From positions 1-55,940 of the forward strand of contig JBCCYM010000005.1 in the NCBI GenBank assembly GCA_039190005.1: 55,940 nucleotides of DNA. The letters run 5' to 3'. Source of the stretch: JBCCYM01 sp039190005. GTDB taxonomy: Bacteria > Pseudomonadota > Gammaproteobacteria > UBA12402. Shown piece by piece: positions 52,019-55,940 of the stretch (its first letter is position 1; each line of letters begins with the position of its first letter). Made by a program: the position numbers and the translations under genes. The notes beneath the pieces were generated by a model. The model saw only the letters and a program-made list of their open reading frames with translations, did not search any database and was not told where the DNA came from.

Positions 52019-52368
52019 TAGTTATTTTCTCCCAAATCACCGGCTACTTTAACCGTTACATGACATGTTCTTTTAAAAATTCTCGACGCGCGCCCTTTGG
52101 CTCTCGCTTTCTGTCGTTTAAATGTCGGTCCTTCATCAACAAAAACAGTGCTTACTTTCAACTCATCAACATCGGCACCATGATTGTGCTCAGCGTTGGC
52201 AATAGCAGACTCTAACACTTTTTTGATCGGTTTCGCCGCTCGTTTTGGACTAAATGCCAAAAAATCCAATGCTGAAAGCACGGATATACCGCGAATTTGA
52301 TCCGCGACTAATCGGGCTTTTTGCGCCGAAAAACGAAGATATTTTGCTTGTGCTTTAACTTCAGCCAT
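52018..52368 (-). CDS. rplV: 50S ribosomal protein L22
   Basis: L22 lines the exit tunnel with its beta-hairpin. The 116 residues include AKYLRFSAQKARLVADQIRG, ANAEHNHGADVDEL and the hairpin GPTFKRQKARAKGRASRI. Confidence 0.98.
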   Translation of the reverse strand: MAEVKAQAKYLRFSAQKARLVADQIRGISVLSALDFLAFSPKRAAKPIKKVLESAIANAEHNHGADVDELKVSTVFVDEGPTFKRQKARAKGRASRIFKRTCHVTVKVAGDLGENN

Positions 52369-52652
52369 TATTTTTTACCCTCTTTCGCTTTTTTATCGCC
52401 AGCATGGCCTCTAAATGTGCGCGTTGCCGCGAATTCACCTAATTTATGGCCAACCATATTTTCTGTTATCAATATCGGCATCGCGCTACGACCGTTATGC
52501 ACGGCGATAGTTAAACCTATCATACCCGGCACAACGGTTGAGCGACGCGACCAAGTTTTAATCGGTTTTTTACTTTTAGTCGCCTGTGCCGTTTCAACTT
52601 TGCGCTGTAAGTGCAAATCAACAAAAGGACCTTTTTTCAATGAACGAGACAC
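52368..52652 (-). CDS. rpsS: 30S ribosomal protein S19
   Basis: S19 is in the 30S head. The 94 residues include MSRSLKKGPFVDLHL, TWSRRSTVVPGMIGLTIAVH and GHKLGEFAATRTFRGH. Confidence 0.98.
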   Translation of the reverse strand: MSRSLKKGPFVDLHLQRKVETAQATKSKKPIKTWSRRSTVVPGMIGLTIAVHNGRSAMPILITENMVGHKLGEFAATRTFRGHAGDKKAKEGKK

Positions 52653-52676
52653 TTTATTATCTTCTCCTAATTAAAC

Positions 52677-53510
52677 CTATCTTTTCTTCTTGCGCCGACG
52701 AATAATATCTTTATCAGTACGTTTACTGTGACGAGTACGCTTACCTTTAGACGGCACACCCCAGGGTGAAACCGGATGGCGACCACCAGAGGTACGACCT
52801 TCACCACCACCCATAGGATGATCTACCGGATTCATAGCCACACCACGAACTGTTGGACGAACACCACGCCACCGTTTCGCACCAGCCTTACCAAGTTTAC
52901 GCAAACTGTGTTCTGAGTTACCTACTTCGCCTATCGTCGCGCGACATTTCAACAATACCCGACGCTGCTCACCTGAGCGCAAACGCAAAATAGCATACTC
53001 ACCTTCACGACCTAAAATCTGTATACTGGCGCCAGCACTCCGAGCAAGCTGAGCACCTTTACGTGGCTTCAACTCAACAGCGTGAACACGCGTACCATCC
53101 GGAATGTTTCGCAGGGGCAAACAATTACCCACCGCGATCGCACAATCTTCACCGGCAACGACACGATTACCCGCTTTTAAGCCTTTAGGCGCAATAATAT
53201 AGCGACGTTCACCATCGTTATAACGCAATAAACCAAGATGCGCACTTCGGTTAGGATCATATTCTAAGCGTTCTACAACTGCTGGAATACCATCTTTATC
53301 ATTACGTTTGAAATCGACCAATCGATAATGCCGTTTGTGTCCACCACCAATATGTCTGGTGGTGATACGACCCTGGTTATTACGACCACCGGTTTTTTTA
53401 TTCGGCACCAATAACGGTGCGTAAGGCGCGCCTTTGTGTAAATCAGGATTAACAACCTTAACAACAAAACGGCGACCCGGCGATGTTGGCTTTGTATTAA
53501 CAACTGCCAT
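52677..53510 (-). CDS. rplB: 50S ribosomal protein L2
   Basis: L2 is required for subunit joining and peptidyl transfer. The 277 residues include PTSPGRRFVVKV, NQGRITTRHIGGGHKR, GEYAILRLRSGEQRRV and VRGVAMNPVDHPMGGGEGRT, retaining the key His. Confidence 0.99.
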   Translation of the reverse strand: MAVVNTKPTSPGRRFVVKVVNPDLHKGAPYAPLLVPNKKTGGRNNQGRITTRHIGGGHKRHYRLVDFKRNDKDGIPAVVERLEYDPNRSAHLGLLRYNDGERRYIIAPKGLKAGNRVVAGEDCAIAVGNCLPLRNIPDGTRVHAVELKPRKGAQLARSAGASIQILGREGEYAILRLRSGEQRRVLLKCRATIGEVGNSEHSLRKLGKAGAKRWRGVRPTVRGVAMNPVDHPMGGGEGRTSGGRHPVSPWGVPSKGKRTRHSKRTDKDIIRRRKKKR

Positions 53511-53518
53511 AATTTCCT

Positions 53519-53821
53519 CTACTTCTTACTCAAATTCATAAAATTAATATCATGCCCTTCCGCCAAAGACACATACGCTTTTTTCTCATGTTTACGTCGA
53601 CCCAATACCTGTTGATGGCGCTTTACTTTCCCTTTGATATTACAAAGGCGCACACGATCAACTTTGACTTTAAAAAGCTTTTCAACGGCTTGTTTGATTT
53701 CAACTTTATTGGCGTCAGGCAACACTTTAAACACAAATTGACGGTATTTTTCAGCAACAAGCGTTGTTTTTTCAGAGTTATGTGGTGTCAACAATACTTT
53801 CATTAAACGTTCTTGACTCAT
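53519..53821 (-). CDS. rplW: 50S ribosomal protein L23
   Basis: L23 is the docking site for trigger factor and SRP at the exit tunnel. The 100 residues include LLTPHNSEKTTLVAEKYRQF and VFKVLPDANKVEIKQAVEKL. It overlaps rplD by 4 bases. Confidence 0.97.
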   Translation of the reverse strand: MSQERLMKVLLTPHNSEKTTLVAEKYRQFVFKVLPDANKVEIKQAVEKLFKVKVDRVRLCNIKGKVKRHQQVLGRRKHEKKAYVSLAEGHDINFMNLSKK

Positions 53822-54441
53822 GCCAATCTCTCCTCTAATTTACGTATCGCGCCAACCGTAACCAATATTTTCTGATGAGAAAGCAAGGCAACAGGCGCGA
53901 TGTCTGCCGCACGTAGCACTTGCACATTTGGCAAATTAGCCGCGGCTCGAGATAAATTCTGATAAGCCACATCATCATGATCAAAATTTTCAACCGCGAT
54001 AAGCACATTCTTAGATTCTAACTCACTCAGTCTTGTCGCCAATACTTTGGTTTTCGCTTCTTCAACAGTAAATTCTTCGGCGACAAGCAAACGATCCTGA
54101 CGCGCCAATTCTGATAGCATCACACACATGGCCGCCTTATACATTTTTTTATTCACTTTCTGTTTATAACTACGTGGTTTAGAAGCAAAGGTCACACCAC
54201 CACTGCGCCATATTGGGCTAGTTACTGTTCCGGAACGGGCGTTACCGGTTCCTTTTTGACGCCAGGGCTTGCGGCCACTCGCGGTCACTTCAGCACGCGT
54301 TTTTTGTGTTGCCGTACCCGCGCGTTTTGCTGCTAAACAGGCTGTCACCACTTGATGAACCAGACCTTCATTAAACTCACGCGCAAAAACAGCGTCAGAA
54401 ACATCAATACTTGTATTTTTATCAAATGTATTAAATTGCAT
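53818..54441 (-). CDS. rplD: 50S ribosomal protein L4
   Basis: L4 lines the tunnel and, in E. coli, represses the S10 operon. The 207 residues include QKTRAEVTASGRKPWRQKGT, GNARSGTVTSPIWRSGG and PRSYKQKVNKKM. Confidence 0.98.
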   Translation of the reverse strand: MQFNTFDKNTSIDVSDAVFAREFNEGLVHQVVTACLAAKRAGTATQKTRAEVTASGRKPWRQKGTGNARSGTVTSPIWRSGGVTFASKPRSYKQKVNKKMYKAAMCVMLSELARQDRLLVAEEFTVEEAKTKVLATRLSELESKNVLIAVENFDHDDVAYQNLSRAAANLPNVQVLRAADIAPVALLSHQKILVTVGAIRKLEERLA

Positions 54442-54443
54442 GT

Positions 54444-55082
54444 TTAACCTCTTTTCACCGCTGGTTTGACAATGACATTACCACCTTTAGCACCAGGTAC
54501 CGCGCCTTTAACGAGCAATAAATTACGATCACTATCGACACGCACGATTTTCAGATTCTGAATCGTACAACGTTTATTACCATATTGACCCGCCATACGC
54601 TTCCCTTTAAATACGCGACCCGGCGTTTGGTTTTGACCTATCGACCCTGGCGCGCGATGTGATAAAGAATTACCGTGCGACATACGTTGAGAAGAAAAAT
54701 TATGGCGTTTAATCGCGCCTGACCAACCTTTACCTTTACTGGTGCCAGCCACATCAACGTATTGACCATTTTCGAAAATATCGACGTTTATTTCACCACC
54801 AACTTTTAATGCTTCATCAATATCCGTTAATTTAAATTCCCATAAACCACGCCCCGCTTCAACATTTGCCTTCGCATAATGTTTTGCCAAAGGCTTGGTG
54901 ACTCGCGAATGACGACGTTTACCTGTTGTTACTTGAACAGACTGTCCTTTTCCCTCTTCATGATTTTTAATCTGCACAATACGATTTGGCTCAACTGCCA
55001 ATACGGTTACTGGCACTGAAGAACCATCTTCCTCAAAGATTCTCGTCATACCACATTTTCGACCAATTAGTCCCAGACTCAT
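54444..55082 (-). CDS. rplC: 50S ribosomal protein L3
   Basis: L3 starts 50S assembly near the peptidyl-transferase centre. The 212 residues include LIGRKCGMTRIFEEDG, SKGKGWSGAIKRHNF, SHGNSLSHRAPGSIGQNQTP and MAGQYGNKR. Confidence 0.98.
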   Translation of the reverse strand: MSLGLIGRKCGMTRIFEEDGSSVPVTVLAVEPNRIVQIKNHEEGKGQSVQVTTGKRRHSRVTKPLAKHYAKANVEAGRGLWEFKLTDIDEALKVGGEINVDIFENGQYVDVAGTSKGKGWSGAIKRHNFSSQRMSHGNSLSHRAPGSIGQNQTPGRVFKGKRMAGQYGNKRCTIQNLKIVRVDSDRNLLLVKGAVPGAKGGNVIVKPAVKRG

Positions 55083-55097
55083 AATACAACCTCTCTA

Positions 55098-55694
55098 TTA
55101 AGCTTGCCCCACACTGATTTCAACATTAACACCAGCAGCCAAATCCAGCTTCATTAGAGCGTCAACTGTTTTATCGGTTGGTTCAACAATATCAACCAAA
55201 CGCTTATGGGTACGAATTTCGTATTGATCACGGGCATCTTTATTCACATGCGGCGAAATTAATATCGTAAAACGTTCTTTCTTGACCGGTAGCGGAATTG
55301 GACCACGCACACGCGCGCCGGTACGTTTTGCTGTTTCCACAATTTCAGCGGTTGAAATATCAATTTGACGATGATCGTAAGCTTTTAGACGAATCCGAAT
55401 ACGTTGACCGGCATTGATAGATTTTGCAACCTTAGCTGCCGGTTTTTTAACCGGTTTTGTCGCTACTTTTGCCTTAGGCGTTTTTTTAGCAACTTTAGGC
55501 GTTGCGCTTGACGCTTTATCACTTTCTTCAGAAGCAGTAGCAGCCTCTTTTTTATCAGCAGCTACTTTTTTAACAACTTTAGCTTTTCTGACTTTCACTT
55601 CAGCTTGCTTTTCTACTGTTTTCGTTTTTTTCGCAACAGTTGTTTCTGAACCGCTTTCAGTCTTTGTCACTTGCTTCGTTTTATCTTCAGCCAT
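55098..55694 (-). CDS. rpsJ: 30S ribosomal protein S10 with long basic N-terminal extension
   Basis: S10 is a 30S head protein that also binds NusB in antitermination. The last 105 residues are standard: GQRIRIRLKAYDHRQID, AEIVETAKRTGARVRGPIPL, ISPHVNKDARDQYEIRTH. Before them lie about 93 extra residues rich in Lys, Ala, Val, Glu and Thr (KVAKKTPKAKVATKPVKKP). Ordinary S10 has about 103 residues. CGGAGA precedes the ATG at 55694. No in-frame ATG, GTG or TTG lies near the usual start (55416), so the extension is presumably translated. First gene after tuf in this run. Confidence 0.96.
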   Translation of the reverse strand: MAEDKTKQVTKTESGSETTVAKKTKTVEKQAEVKVRKAKVVKKVAADKKEAATASEESDKASSATPKVAKKTPKAKVATKPVKKPAAKVAKSINAGQRIRIRLKAYDHRQIDISTAEIVETAKRTGARVRGPIPLPVKKERFTILISPHVNKDARDQYEIRTHKRLVDIVEPTDKTVDALMKLDLAAGVNVEISVGQA

Positions 55695-55738
55695 TATTTT
55701 TCTCCGATACTATAACAGGTTTAACACCCTAAGCTGAC

Positions 55739-55940
55739 CTATTTAATAATTTTCGAGACGACCCCGGCACCTACCGTACGTCCACCTTCACGAATCGCAA
55801 AACGCAACCCTTCTTCCATCGCGATCGGTGATATCAATTCACCTTCGATCTTGATGTTATCACCCGGCATCACCATCTCAACACCTTCCGGTAAACTCAC
55901 CGCACCAGTCACATCCGTGGTACGGAAGTAAAACTGCGGA
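55739..55940 (-). CDS. tuf: Elongation factor Tu, 3' end only
   Basis: The last 66 codons of EF-Tu are present, cut by the window edge: PQFYFRTTDVTG, EGVEMVMPGDNI, LRFAIREGGRTVGAGVVSKI and a TAG stop. This is domain III, with the aminoacyl-tRNA contact region. It lies 44 bases before rpsJ, the usual fusA-tuf-rpsJ order. Confidence 0.97.
   Translation of the reverse strand, partial: PQFYFRTTDVTGAVSLPEGVEMVMPGDNIKIEGELISPIAMEEGLRFAIREGGRTVGAGVVSKIIK

Noticed and set aside
55408..55416. Internal start giving normal-length S10
   Set aside because: No ATG, GTG or TTG in the S10 frame near this point; the one ATG is out of frame.
1..55940. tRNA genes, rRNA, prophage or insertion sequence transposase
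   Set aside because: None recognised when reading the intergenic spaces and proteins; a covariance-model scan was not possible here.

Overview
The window is about 56 kb of AT-rich chromosome (roughly 40% GC by eye) from a gammaproteobacterium. The S10-spc-alpha ribosomal gene order and the ileS-lspA-fkpB block are typical of that class. A secreted eukaryote-glycan-type hydrolase, a secreted Cys-phosphatase-like protein, eukaryote-like pyrE/pyrF and many short dispersed repeats suggest a host- or protist-associated lineage such as the Legionellales/Coxiella side. That placement is inference: no rRNA gene is present and no database was searched.

Layout. 1-6.6 kb (minus): ileS-lspA-fkpB-tatD-uvrC, tightly packed. 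6.6-10.5 kb: an accessory block, mostly plus strand, carrying a DUF378 membrane protein, a secreted HCX5R phosphatase-like protein, a secreted GH85 endo-beta-N-acetylglucosaminidase and an orphan XRE regulator. It separates ribF (10.5-11.4 kb) from ileS, two genes that are normally neighbours. 11.7-14.2 kb: an OmpH/Skp-like lipoprotein, pyrE-pyrF, and a BrnTA module whose toxin gene is broken. 14.2-20.7 kb (minus): msrBA, an SDR, an HI0074-family HEPN protein, ligA, a LysE-type exporter and a sugar-porter MFS protein. 21.0-28.4 kb (plus): a complete, tightly coupled tryptophan operon trpEGDCFBA ending in a DAHP synthase gene, with a near-perfect 32-bp palindrome over its promoter. 28.4-34.9 kb (minus): a nucleotidyltransferase, anmK, hemL, asmA and comF. 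34.9-41.0 kb: bioC, a GT28-like glycosyltransferase and an alpha/beta hydrolase in an overlapping operon, then small conserved proteins, a Bcr/CflA exporter and a PanE-like reductase. 41.1-55.9 kb (minus): one small unknown membrane protein, then rplQ back through the alpha, spc and S10 operons to the 3' end of tuf.

Intergenic spaces hold two interacting families of short repeats. One is a REP-like unit with core CTTCGACAAGCTCAG, in clusters at 8 places. The other is an 81-bp inverted-repeat element built from an ATTCCCGC-GAAG-GCGGGAAT hairpin. One copy of the second family seems to have been invaded in both arms by the first.

The observations I rate highest are: the roughly 93-residue Lys/Ala-rich N-terminal extension on ribosomal protein S10; the secreted GH85/phosphatase block breaking ribF-ileS synteny; the trp operator-promoter palindrome; the eukaryote-like, overlapping pyrE-pyrF pair; the Skp-like lipoprotein; the acidic tail on RNA polymerase alpha; and a Ser in place of a conserved Asp in LspA. 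I found no CRISPR array, prophage, insertion sequence transposase or tRNA gene.
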